This document shows, in pieces, positions 47,630 to 56,990 of a stretch of 64,000 nt of DNA. Every line of letters begins with the position of its first letter. The stretch's first letter is position 1. The translations under genes were made by a program, and so were the position numbers. Location of the stretch: NCBI RefSeq assembly GCF_014126825.1, contig NZ_CP059900.1, positions 1,674,001-1,738,000 of the forward strand, written 5' to 3'. The DNA comes from Tomitella gaofuii. GTDB taxonomy: Bacteria; Actinomycetota; Actinomycetes; Mycobacteriales; Mycobacteriaceae. The notes under the pieces are model-generated. The model searched no databases and had not been told where the DNA came from. It saw only the letters and a program-made list of their open reading frames with translations.

Positions 47630-48394
47630 GTGGGCGGTGCCAGACGAGTGCGCAGTCGCGCCGCGGCGATGATCGCCGCGGTGATGCCCGCCGTGGTGGT
47701 CAGCGGTGTCGTGGGCGCCGCCGTGGTCTCCTGTTCTCTGGTCGAGCGCCCGACAGTCCCCGACCTCAACCCGCCGGGCGCGGGTGCGCCGTTGCCGCCG
47801 ATCGACGTGGAGGCGCCCGGACGCAGCGCCGATCAGCTGGCGGATTGGGCGTCGGGTCTGAGCGACCAGCTGGGTATCTCGCAGACGGCCCTCGAGGCGT
47901 ACGGCTATGCGCAGGCGGTGATGGCGGTGGCGCGGCCCGATTGCCACCTGGGGTGGACGACCGTTGCGGGGATCGGGTCCGTGGAGAGCAAGCACGGGAC
48001 GCACGGCGGCGCATCGGTGTCCGCAAACGGCCAGGTGAATCCGCCCATCCGGGGCGTGGCGCTGGACGGCAGTCCCGGCGTGGCGAAAATCGACGACACC
48101 GACGGCGGGGCCATGGACGGAGACCCGGTGCATGATCGGGCGATGGGGCCGATGCAGTTCATCCCGGAGACGTGGCAACGCTGGGGTGTGGACGCGAACG
48201 GCGACGGCATCGCCGACCCTGACAACCTCGACGACGCGGCGCTTACCGCGGGGCGCTATTTGTGCGGCTTCGGGCGCGATCTGTCCACCGCGGCGGGATG
48301 GACCGACGCGCTCGCCTCCTACAACATGTCGGAGGCGTACGCGCGTGAAGTGCAGTTCCGGGCCAACGCCTACTCGGTAGGCGTGCGGCCCTGA
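47630..48394 (+). CDS. Lipoprotein lytic transglycosylase, LpqU-like
   Basis: The product is 254 residues from GTG 47630, preceded by AGGAGG. A hydrophobic signal (residues 14-34) ends in a lipobox V-V-S-C. The SLT-like catalytic domain contains GIGSVESKHGTHGG, with the catalytic Glu, and GPMQFIPETWQRWGVDANGDG. It cleaves glycan strands outside the membrane. The mazG-lpqU-eno order matches Rv1021-Rv1023, here with an insertion of other genes before eno. Confidence 0.9.
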   Translation: MGGARRVRSRAAAMIAAVMPAVVVSGVVGAAVVSCSLVERPTVPDLNPPGAGAPLPPIDVEAPGRSADQLADWASGLSDQLGISQTALEAYGYAQAVMAVARPDCHLGWTTVAGIGSVESKHGTHGGASVSANGQVNPPIRGVALDGSPGVAKIDDTDGGAMDGDPVHDRAMGPMQFIPETWQRWGVDANGDGIADPDNLDDAALTAGRYLCGFGRDLSTAAGWTDALASYNMSEAYAREVQFRANAYSVGVRP

Positions 48395-49336
48395 CCGCAG
48401 CGGGGCATTAGACCGTTCGGCTGACATTTAGACGCACGTTTTTCGTAGTAACGATTACACAACATGTTCTACTCGGTGTGGTCACGGTGTGCTGTTCGGC
48501 CGAGGGTGCAGGTCGTATCGATGCTGGTTGCGGGCCCGGTTGTGGCAATGTGCGATGTTCGCGCGCTGGGCGGTATTGCCGTATTCGATATTGATCGAAC
48601 GTCCAGTTATGCGTAATGAGGAGTACTCAAGTAGATGAACTGCGACAACGGTGTTAGCGTTTCACCAGGTCTTTGTGGTCGCCGCCGACCCGCGTCGGGT
48701 GTTGCGCTGGTCGCGATCCGGGAAGCGGCGGGGAGTAGTTGTTCGTACGTATGAATCGGTGTCCATACGTAAGGGTTCCGTGGCTCCCGGGCGGTGGCGT
48801 CGACGGCCGCATCGCCGAAGTCGTCCGGCGGGACACCGCCGGGAGTGACGACGCGGAAAGGGCTGTGCCGGCTGCTGCTCCCGCCCGAGCGGCGCCCCGG
48901 CCTCGACCGCGTCCGCGGGTGATCGTCCGCACCCGCATTCCGGGCCCGGCCCGCAGCCGTCCGCCAACGGCGCGGGGCGGGCCCGGGTCAGTTTCGCCGC
49001 CGGGGTGCTGTTCCGGAAACTCTCACGGTGCGACCGCCCGGAGGGGATCAGGTGCGTGGTGCGTTGTGATGCCCGGCCACTGATCTGCATCAGTGCGATT
49101 CGTGCGCGCTGCTTATGGCAATTTCTAGTGTCATCTGAACGACCTACAAAACCCCTTCAAGAGTCCGTAAACCGCAGTAACGGTATGAGGACTTGTCGGT
49201 GGCGGGGCCTAGTATTCGGCGTGTTCCTGATTCGCAGCGTGGAATCGGGGGCGGGAGCTGTGACAACCGGTGACGGTAACGGGCTTGACAACAGAGTTGG
49301 CCGCCCGGTCTTTTTGGAAACGAGTGGGAGATGAAA
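48395..49336 (+). other. 940-base gene-poor region before a secreted-protein gene
   Basis: No open frame here has convincing coding character; a reading at 48739-49083 is low-complexity Arg/Pro/Ala. The first 250 bases are richer in A and T than their surroundings. TAGTAT at about 49212 could be the -10 box of the secreted-protein gene. A GTGGGAG ribosome site lies just before its start. A small RNA or long leader is possible but nothing recognisable is seen. Confidence 0.4.
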
Positions 49337-50158
49337 ATGCGCGCGAAAAAGTTCGCCGGAGCCTCTGCGGCCGGCATCGCCTCAGTGGCTCTGGTGCTTG
49401 GAGGCACGGGTGTGGCAGGTGCCCTCCCGGGGGCCGGCAGCCTCGGATCGCTGACCGGCTCGGCCGGCGGCGACCAGTGCGGCACCACTGTGGTGACGCA
49501 GAACGATCTGCAGACGGACGGAAACGGTGCCACGCTTCCCGCGGGCACCTGGTACACCCCGGGCGACGAAAACCCCGCAGTGATCGGCGCGGCGACGGAC
49601 GACGCGCACGGCACCGGAGTCCTCGAATTCACGCAGGATGCGTCGTTGGGCACGTCGCTGTACCGAGCGTCGGACCTGACGCTGGCCGAGCTGGCCGCTG
49701 AAGGACCTATCCAGTACGAGTTCACTGCGAGCAATGACAATGCGGCCAGCAGTAATACTCCTGCGCTGCAGATCCGCGTGCTCGGTGCGGCGACCGGGTC
49801 AGACGACGGTTTTGCCACCATCGTCTGGTCGCCACCCGCCGCTGAAGGCGAATGGGTGACGGCCAAGGCGGAGGCGACCGACGGTTCCTTCTGGGTCACC
49901 CGGGACATCCTCGACGGGAACGGGGATGTCGTACTCGAGAGTGGTGCTCCGGCGACGCTGCACCAGATTGCCGAGTGGAACCCGGACGCGACGATCCTCG
50001 GCGTCGGCGTCCAGCAGACGAAGGGGAACGACTCCACCGATGTCAAGGTGGACAACTTCACCATCGGCTGCCAGGTCACCGATTTCGAGGTGACCGCACC
50101 CGGTCCGTTCGGTTCGTTGGCCGGCCTGTTCGGGAGTTTCGGTTCGAGCGAACAGTGA
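49337..50158 (+). CDS. Secreted protein of unknown function
   Basis: The product is 273 residues. ATG 49337 is preferred because GGGAG is six bases upstream; ATG 49331 is possible. A signal peptide (basic start, AAGIASVALVLGGTGVAGA, cleavage after A-L-A-like site near 31) leads into a beta-rich domain with one early Cys and one late Cys (G-D-Q-C-G and I-G-C-Q-V). These could form a disulfide. Gly/Phe/Ser repeats end the protein. I recognise no family. It has its own long upstream region and a terminator behind. Confidence 0.75.
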   Translation: MRAKKFAGASAAGIASVALVLGGTGVAGALPGAGSLGSLTGSAGGDQCGTTVVTQNDLQTDGNGATLPAGTWYTPGDENPAVIGAATDDAHGTGVLEFTQDASLGTSLYRASDLTLAELAAEGPIQYEFTASNDNAASSNTPALQIRVLGAATGSDDGFATIVWSPPAAEGEWVTAKAEATDGSFWVTRDILDGNGDVVLESGAPATLHQIAEWNPDATILGVGVQQTKGNDSTDVKVDNFTIGCQVTDFEVTAPGPFGSLAGLFGSFGSSEQ

Positions 50159-50164
50159 CGATCC

Positions 50165-50197
50165 CCGTGACCGTTGATCTTCCGTCACCGGTCACGG
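50165..50197 (+). terminator. Hairpin terminator after the secreted-protein gene
   Basis: CCGTGACCG pairs with CGGTCACGG across a 15-base loop, starting seven bases after the stop and followed by AAAG. Confidence 0.5.
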
Positions 50198-50207
50198 AAA
50201 GACACAC

Positions 50208-50236
50208 GGGCGCCCCGCCGGTCCAGCGGGGCGCCC
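50208..50236 (-). terminator. Strong hairpin terminator after the TauD gene (convergent region)
   Basis: GGGCGCCCCGC pairs perfectly with GCGGGGCGCCC around a seven-base loop, nine bases after the dioxygenase stop on the minus strand. It may work in both directions for the convergent genes. Confidence 0.7.
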
Positions 50237-50245
50237 GGGCACGCG

Positions 50246-51211
50246 TCAGTCCCCGATGCCCACCGGCACGTCGCCGACGATCGAGATCCGGTCCATCACA
50301 CGCTTCTGCGGGAAGTAGTCGCTCGCCGCATAGTGCTGGCAGGTGCGGTTGTCCCACATGGCCACCGTGTCGGGGCGCCAGCGCAGCCGCACCTGGAACT
50401 CGGGCCGCTGCACGTGCCGGTAGATCACCGAGAGGATCTCGTCCGACTCCTCCTGCGGGATGCCGAGCACGCGGGTGGTGAATACCTGGCAGGCGAACAG
50501 CACCCGCCGGCCGGACTCGGGGATCACCCGCACCAGCGGATGCTGCACCGCAGGCAGGTGCGGCCGCAGCATCTCCACGGCCTCGGACGGCATCGACGTG
50601 CCGAAGGCCTGCATCCAGTCGTGTTCGGCGACGAGCCCGTCGATGCGCTCGCGGAACGCGGCGGGCAGGGTGTCGTAGGCGGCGGCCGTGTCGGTCCACA
50701 GGGTGTCGCCGCCGCTCGCGGGCAGCTCCACCGCGCGCAGAACTGCGCCGAAGGAGGGAGTGGCGCTCCACGTCACATCGTTGTGCCAGGAGTTCTCGAC
50801 GCCCGCGCTCGCCATCCCCTTGGCGAGCGTGGTCACGTCGACGTCCGTCTGTCCCGGCTGGGTGTACTTGAAGAAGGGGTGCTGCTCGAGCTCGCCCCAC
50901 AGCTCGGCGAAGGCGCGGTGGTCCGCGCGGCTGATGTGCTGGTCGCGGAAGAACAGCACCTTCCATTCCAGCAGGGCGCGGCGAAGCTCGGCCAGCGTGG
51001 CCGCGTCGAGGTCGCCGCCGAGGCGCAGGCCCGACACCTCGGCGCCGATGGTGGTGCCGGCGGGCGCCACGGTGATGTGTTCGTAGGGCCGCGGTTCGGC
51101 GCCCCCGGGCAGGCGGTCGGCCACGATGGGCCCGTACATGAGCAGCGGGTCGGTGGTGGAGTCGCCGTAGATGGTCGAGGTGGGGACTGCGGGGGCGTCG
51201 GTGGCGGTCAT
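50246..51211 (-). CDS. TauD/TfdA-family Fe(II)/2-oxoglutarate dioxygenase
   Basis: The product is 321 residues from ATG 51211, with AGGAGG upstream. The facial triad starts at S-W-H-N-D-V-T-W (His and Asp). The distal Fe His and the 2-oxoglutarate Arg are in DTVAMWDNRTCQHYA and the following region. The EVSGLRLGGDLDAATLAELRRALLEWKVLFFRDQ segment is standard for the family. Substrates include taurine, alkyl sulfates and herbicide acids; this one is unknown. It is coupled to a TetR gene, which suggests induction by its substrate. Confidence 0.9.
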   Translation of the reverse strand: MTATDAPAVPTSTIYGDSTTDPLLMYGPIVADRLPGGAEPRPYEHITVAPAGTTIGAEVSGLRLGGDLDAATLAELRRALLEWKVLFFRDQHISRADHRAFAELWGELEQHPFFKYTQPGQTDVDVTTLAKGMASAGVENSWHNDVTWSATPSFGAVLRAVELPASGGDTLWTDTAAAYDTLPAAFRERIDGLVAEHDWMQAFGTSMPSEAVEMLRPHLPAVQHPLVRVIPESGRRVLFACQVFTTRVLGIPQEESDEILSVIYRHVQRPEFQVRLRWRPDTVAMWDNRTCQHYAASDYFPQKRVMDRISIVGDVPVGIGD

Positions 51212-51987
51212 CGGTGTTCCTCCTGGATCGGTGGTGGGGTGTGCGGGGCGAGGGAGTGCAGGTCGAGCGTGTCCGGACCGGCGGGCGCGGTGAGCAGGCC
51301 GTGGCACGTGTCGACGAGCCGCGCCGTGACACGGCCGGGCGACGTCGCGGCGCCGGGGACGGGGAACGACGGCGGGGGGAACGGGAACGCGGGGGAGTGC
51401 ACGGCGCCGTCGGCCGCGGCCTCGGCGGCGGCGAGAGCGCCCACCACGTGCCCCAGCAGGCCGGCGGTGCGCCAGCGCGCGGTCTCCTCGTCGAGGCCGG
51501 GTCGGGTGCCTGCGGCGGTGAGCACCGCGACCATGCGCCTGCGCGTCTCTTCGACGGTGAACAGGGTGCTGTGTTCGGTGATGAGGCCGGCGAGCTCGGG
51601 CGAGACCATCGATTGCGCGAGAAAGCGCGCGTACGCCGAGCCGGGGACGAGCAGAACTCGACGGGCCAGCGGCACCACGAACGCCTCGGCCAGGGCGCGC
51701 AGCATCGCCTCGGGGTGCGTCGGCGGGTCGGCGTCGAGCGCGTCGAGCATGGCCTGGCGGTGTACGGCGATGGGGTCCATGCGCTCGGCCAACACCGCGC
51801 CGACCAGGCCGTCGCGGGTCCCGAAGTGGTAATTGGCGGCCGACTTGTTGGACTGGCCGGCGGCCTCCTGCACGGCGCGCAGAGTGAGGCCCGTGAGCCC
51901 GCGCTCGGCGACGATGCGCTCGGCGGCGTCGATCATCGCGGCGCGGGCGGGGGAGTCGCGTCGGGCGGTGGCGCTGGTCGGTGTCAC
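51208..51987 (-). CDS. TetR-family regulator of the TauD-type dioxygenase
   Basis: The product is 259 residues from GTG 51987. The HTH reads AERIVAERGLTGLTLRAVQEAAGQSNKSAANYHFGTRDGLV. The C-terminus is a long helical ligand domain with a Pro-rich loop. Its stop overlaps the dioxygenase ATG (ATGA). A 20-base palindrome lies nine bases upstream of the start, fitting autoregulation of the two-gene operon. Confidence 0.9.
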   Translation of the reverse strand: MTPTSATARRDSPARAAMIDAAERIVAERGLTGLTLRAVQEAAGQSNKSAANYHFGTRDGLVGAVLAERMDPIAVHRQAMLDALDADPPTHPEAMLRALAEAFVVPLARRVLLVPGSAYARFLAQSMVSPELAGLITEHSTLFTVEETRRRMVAVLTAAGTRPGLDEETARWRTAGLLGHVVGALAAAEAAADGAVHSPAFPFPPPSFPVPGAATSPGRVTARLVDTCHGLLTAPAGPDTLDLHSLAPHTPPPIQEEHR

Positions 51988-51996
51988 ACCTCACAT

Positions 51997-52016
51997 ATTA
52001 AGGATTAGTCCTTAAT
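51997..52016. promoter_or_regulatory. Palindromic TetR operator
   Basis: ATTAAGGA and TCCTTAAT form a perfect eight-base inverted repeat around TTAG. It is strikingly AT-rich for this genome and lies just upstream of the TetR start, where promoter elements must be. Confidence 0.65.
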
Positions 52017-52176
52017 GCGGCAATCGCCGGGCAGCGGGGAACCTCCGATCGCCTGCCCCATCCCGCCGCGTGCCTGCGAGACGCGGCTCGGTGGGGCAGA
52101 TAAGCTGACCCGAGTTGCGCGGGCCCGCGCGGAACCGCCACATCGACGATCGACAACCGACGACACCGATCGATGA

Positions 52177-53510
<1,334 letters not shown>

Positions 53511-53511
<1 letters not shown>

Positions 53512-54227
53512 TGGCGGAGCGGGGCAGGCGGCGGCCGGCGGGCAGCCCGGGCGGCAGGGAACCGGGGCGCAGTGCGCGCACCCGGGACTCGCGTTCGCGC
53601 GCGTCCGGCCGCGCGCAGGCCCCGCGGTCGTCGTCGGCCCGGCGCACCGCCACGGCGGCGCAGGCGCGCCGGGGGGCGTCGACCCGGCCGGGCACCGCCG
53701 TACGGCCGGGCGCGTCGGCGCGCGCCGGGTCCGCGCCGCTCACGGCGCGCGCCTCGAGCGCCTGGCGGCGGATGTCCGAGCGGACGGAGGGTTCGGGCCA
53801 GGGCATGTCTCCGCGCCGCGTCGTCGTCGTCATCGTCATGGTGTGTTTTCTGGCGCTGGCACTGGCCAACCCGGTGCGGACCTACTTCACCCAGCGCCAG
53901 GACGCGGCGGAGGCTGCGGCACACCACGCCGAACTGGTGGCGCAGATCGCCGAGTTGAAGAAGAAGGAAAAGCTCCTCGAGGACCCCGACTACATCCGCG
54001 CCCAGGCGCGCGACCGGCTGGGATTCGTCGAAGCCGGCCGCACCCCGTACATCGTCGAGTTGCCGGGGGATCCGGTCGAGGCACAAGTCCAGCACGACAA
54101 GGCCGAGGCCGCGAATCGTCCCTGGTACGGGTCCGTGTGGGATTCCATCTCGCATGCCGCCGAGGACGACGCCGACGTGCCGGTGCCCAACGTGATCCCG
54201 GCCCCGGCACCCCCGCCCGGAGAGTGA
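53511..54227 (+). CDS. FtsB/DivIC-type septum formation initiator protein
   Basis: The product is 238 residues. A long basic, Arg/Ala/Ser-rich cytoplasmic tail (1-97) precedes one transmembrane segment (VVVVIVMVCFLALALANPV). A coiled coil (EAAAHHAELVAQIAELKKKEKLL) and the conserved DPDYIRAQARDRLGFVEAG block of FtsB-like divisome proteins follow. It matches Rv1024. ATG overlaps the eno stop. The tail is low-complexity and likely disordered. Confidence 0.92.
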
Positions 54228-54304
54228 CGCGCGTCCGGCCGGCGTCCGGCGCGGGCGAGGGGTCGGCAGCAATGACATACCGCAACCGGAGAGGCGATCC
54301 ACCG

Positions 54305-54892
54305 GTGAACGAACCAGACAACGACCCTGCGCTCGCGGCCGATCTCGCCGTCGTCGCCGAGCAGCTCGGCCGCATTCCGCGCGGCGTGCTGGCCGTGGCG
54401 TACCGCTGCCCGGACGGCGTGCCCGCAGTGGTCCGCACGGCCCCGCGGCTCCCGGACGGCACGCCGTTCCCCACGCTGTACTACCTGACAGAGCCGCGGC
54501 TCACGGCGGCCGTGGGCAGGCTCGAATCGGCCGGGCTCATGCGGGAGATGAGCGTCAGGCTCACGCGGGATCCGGCGCTGGCCGCGGCGTACCGGTGCGC
54601 GCACGAGGACTACCTGGCCGAGCGCAACGCGCTCGAGGACCTCGGCACCGACTTCACCGGGGGCGGCATGCCCGAGCGGGTCAAGTGCCTGCACGTGCTC
54701 GCCGCCCATGCGCTGGTGCGCGGGCCCGGCACCAACCCGCTGGGCGACGAGGCGGTCGCGCTCGTCGCGGACGGTGAGCACGGGGGAGCGGTGCTGCGCG
54801 GAACCGCGGTCCCCGCCGACTGGCCGCGACTGGCGGAGCTGCCGTTCCGGGCGGGCGCCGGCGCCGCCGACGGGGCGAAGGAGGGCCGATGA
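54305..54892 (+). CDS. DUF501 domain protein
   Basis: The product is 195 residues from GTG 54305, which has GGAGAGG eleven bases upstream; ATG 54272 is an alternative. RCPDGVPAVVRTAPRLPDGTPFPTLYYLTEPRL and ERVKCLHVLAAHALVRGPGTNPLGDEAV are defining segments of this actinobacterial family (Rv1025). The function is unknown. Conserved Cys and His residues hint at metal binding. The stop overlaps the ppx start. Confidence 0.92.
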   Translation: MNEPDNDPALAADLAVVAEQLGRIPRGVLAVAYRCPDGVPAVVRTAPRLPDGTPFPTLYYLTEPRLTAAVGRLESAGLMREMSVRLTRDPALAAAYRCAHEDYLAERNALEDLGTDFTGGGMPERVKCLHVLAAHALVRGPGTNPLGDEAVALVADGEHGGAVLRGTAVPADWPRLAELPFRAGAGAADGAKEGR

Positions 54893-55848
54893 CGAGGGTG
54901 GCAGCCGTCGACTGCGGCACGAACTCGATCCGGCTTCTCGTCGCCGACGTCGACGGCGGCTCCGGGGGTACTGCGGGCCCGCTCACGGACGTCGCCCGGG
55001 AGATGCGGGTGGTGCGGCTCGGCCAGGGGGTCGACGCCACCGGAGCGTTCGTGCCCGAGGCGATCGCGCGCACGCGGGCGGCCCTCGAAGAGTATGCGGG
55101 GATCATCGCGGACACCGGGGCGACGGCCGTGCGCATGGTGGCGACATCCGCGACCCGCGACGCCGCGAACCGCGACGAGTTCTTCGACATGACCGCAGAG
55201 GTGCTGGGGGCTGTGATCCCCGGGGCTGTCGCCGAGGTCATCAGCGGCGACGAGGAGGCCGAACTCTCTTTCGCGGGCGCCGTCGGCGAGCTCGACGCGG
55301 ACGGCGGGCCGTTCGCGGTGGTGGACCTGGGTGGGGGCTCCACGGAGATCGTGCTCGGCAACGGTGCGGGGGTGCACGCGGCGCGGTCGTCGGACATCGG
55401 TTGCGTCCGCGTCACCGAACGGTGCCTGCCCGGTGATCCGCCCGGCGCCGGCGAGGTGGCGGCCGCCGAAGAGTTCATCGCCGAGAGGTTCGCCGCCGCG
55501 CTCGACGTCGTGCCGGTGGAGCAGGCCCGGACGTGGGTGGGGGTCGCCGGGACGATGACGACCATCGCTGCCATCGCGCTGGGCCTGGACCGCTATGACC
55601 CCGAGCGGATCCACTTGGCGCGCATTCCGTTCGGGCAGTTGCGGGACGTGTGCGACAGGCTCGTCGCCATGACCCGTGCGGAGCGTGCCGCGCTGCCGGT
55701 GATGCACCCGGGCCGCGTGGACGTGATCGGCGGGGGCGCGCTGATCACGCGGGCGCTGGCGACGGTGTTCGAGGAGCGCGCTGGCATCGGCGAACTCGTG
55801 GTGAGTGAACACGACATCCTCGACGGGATCGCACTGTCGATCGGTTAG
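54889..55848 (+). CDS. ppx: Exopolyphosphatase/guanosine pentaphosphate phosphohydrolase (Ppx/GppA family)
   Basis: The product is 319 residues with the ASKHA fold. AAVDCGTNSIRLLVADV is the phosphate-1 loop, MVATSATRDAANRDEF and VVDLGGGSTEIVLG the central motifs, and VIGGGALITRAL the adenosine-type motif. The short form matches Rv1026. It degrades short-chain polyphosphate or pppGpp in the stringent response. ATGA overlap with DUF501 marks the end of the eno operon, and a strong terminator follows. Confidence 0.94.
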   Translation: MTRVAAVDCGTNSIRLLVADVDGGSGGTAGPLTDVAREMRVVRLGQGVDATGAFVPEAIARTRAALEEYAGIIADTGATAVRMVATSATRDAANRDEFFDMTAEVLGAVIPGAVAEVISGDEEAELSFAGAVGELDADGGPFAVVDLGGGSTEIVLGNGAGVHAARSSDIGCVRVTERCLPGDPPGAGEVAAAEEFIAERFAAALDVVPVEQARTWVGVAGTMTTIAAIALGLDRYDPERIHLARIPFGQLRDVCDRLVAMTRAERAALPVMHPGRVDVIGGGALITRALATVFEERAGIGELVVSEHDILDGIALSIG

Positions 55849-56034
55849 AGGCGTCGGCGGGGGGCAGACGGAGCGTGCGCGGGAAGGTCGTGCTGCGCGA
55901 GAGTGCCGTGGTGAGTGGTGGGGCCCCGGCCGCTTCCCTCGGCCGGGACCGGTTCCATGATAGAACATGCATTCGGATATCGGCCAGTGCGGGGTGTGAA
56001 CCTCCGGGTCCTTTTCATCTCCTGCGGAAAGAGC

Positions 56035-56068
56035 GACTGCCGCTCCCCATGTCCGGGGAGCGGCAGTC
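56035..56068 (+). terminator. Terminator downstream of the eno-ppx operon
   Basis: GACTGCCGCTCCCC pairs perfectly over 14 bases with GGGGAGCGGCAGTC around a six-base loop. It lies about 190 bases after ppx. Confidence 0.75.
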
Positions 56069-56205
56069 CGTGACGAGTGTGAGCGCAGCCCGTCAGTGTC
56101 CGCCTCGCGTCGGCCGACGGCGCGGAGGCGTGCGATCGCGGGGCGGAACACCCGCCGCCCGAAGGAGTCCCGGCGGCGGGGAGACCCGCCCGCCCAGCGA
56201 TAGCA

Positions 56206-56224
56206 TGAGGTTAGCCTAGCCTTC
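56206..56224. promoter_or_regulatory. IdeR/DtxR-like iron box without an obvious target gene
   Basis: TGAGGTTAGCCTAGCCTTC matches the 19-base IdeR consensus at 15 positions, with the central GGTTAGCCTA intact. The next features are tRNA-Leu and insertion sequences, so no iron gene follows within the window. Confidence 0.4.
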
Positions 56225-56330
56225 TCTATGAGTGCAAGTCCTTTCTCCGGGCGCGGTGGTCGCGCCGTCGGAGCCCCGCCGCACGATAAGCTGCACGCGT
56301 CCCGCGGGCATCCGACGGCTGTCCGCGTGG

Positions 56331-56407
56331 GCCCCCATAGCCCAATTGGCAGAGGCGGCGGACTTAAAATCCGCGCAGTGTCGGTTCGAGTCCGACTGGG
56401 GGCACCA
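56331..56407 (+). tRNA. tRNA-Leu (anticodon TAA)
   Basis: The acceptor stem is GCCCCCA/TGGGGGC, the anticodon loop CTTAAAA within stem GCGGA/TCCGC gives anticodon TAA, the T-loop is TTCGAGT, and CCA is encoded. The variable arm is short, as in actinobacterial tRNA-Leu(TAA). Mobile DNA begins 87 bases downstream. Confidence 0.93.
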
Positions 56408-56582
56408 CGAAAGCCCAGGTCAGAGGCGATCTCGTTGGTCTGCCCTCAGCTACCACGTCGGCCACCCCGGCATTACCCCGGCGCGTGCGGGGGGTGTGCG
56501 ACACGTTTGTAGGTTCCGCCGGTTGGCGCTGCTAGCGTGAAAGTCTGGTTGTGGTAGTGGCAACCAGATGATGGAGGCAGCG

Positions 56583-56990
56583 ATGCCAGGGCCCTCACTC
56601 GAAGAGTTAGAGACGCGACGAGCACGGTTGTATGAGCAGTTGGTGCAGGTCGGAGACTTCCGCCGCGGCTCGGTCAGTGAGAATTACCGGCGCTGCGGCA
56701 AGCGGAACTGCGCCTGCGCCCGCGCGGGCCATCCCGGGCATGGTCCGCGGCTGTTGTGGACCCGGTCGGTGCCCGGCCAGGGCACCCGGGGCCGGCAACT
56801 CGCGCGCGGGGAAGTCGCCAAGGTCCGCGCGGAGTTGGCGGCCTATGAACGGTTCGCCGCGTTGACCGCGCAACTCACTGAGGTCAACGAGCTGATCTGC
56901 GAGGCGCGGCCGCCCGATACGCCGGCGCAGAGCCCGCCGGCGTCGGCAGACGCCGAAAAAGGGGGCTCGTCGACACGCTCGCCGCCGTGA
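56583..56990 (+). CDS. ISKra4 accessory protein OrfA (DUF6788-like), copy 1
   Basis: The product is 135 residues from ATG 56583 (ATG 56568 is possible). It has an N-terminal helix, VSENYRRCGKRNCACARAGHPGHGP (four Cys and two His, zinc-ribbon-like) and a C-terminal helix. It overlaps the transposase start by four bases (GTGA). It is identical in copy 2. It is probably DNA-binding and required with the transposase. Confidence 0.75.
   Translation: MPGPSLEELETRRARLYEQLVQVGDFRRGSVSENYRRCGKRNCACARAGHPGHGPRLLWTRSVPGQGTRGRQLARGEVAKVRAELAAYERFAALTAQLTEVNELICEARPPDTPAQSPPASADAEKGGSSTRSPP

Noticed and set aside
48739-49083. 114-codon open frame in the gene-poor region
   Set aside because: Its composition is low-complexity Arg/Pro/Ala, with no ribosome site or recognisable domain.
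56228-56540. Small open frames across the tRNA-Leu
   Set aside because: They run through the tRNA and the IS border and have no family resemblance.
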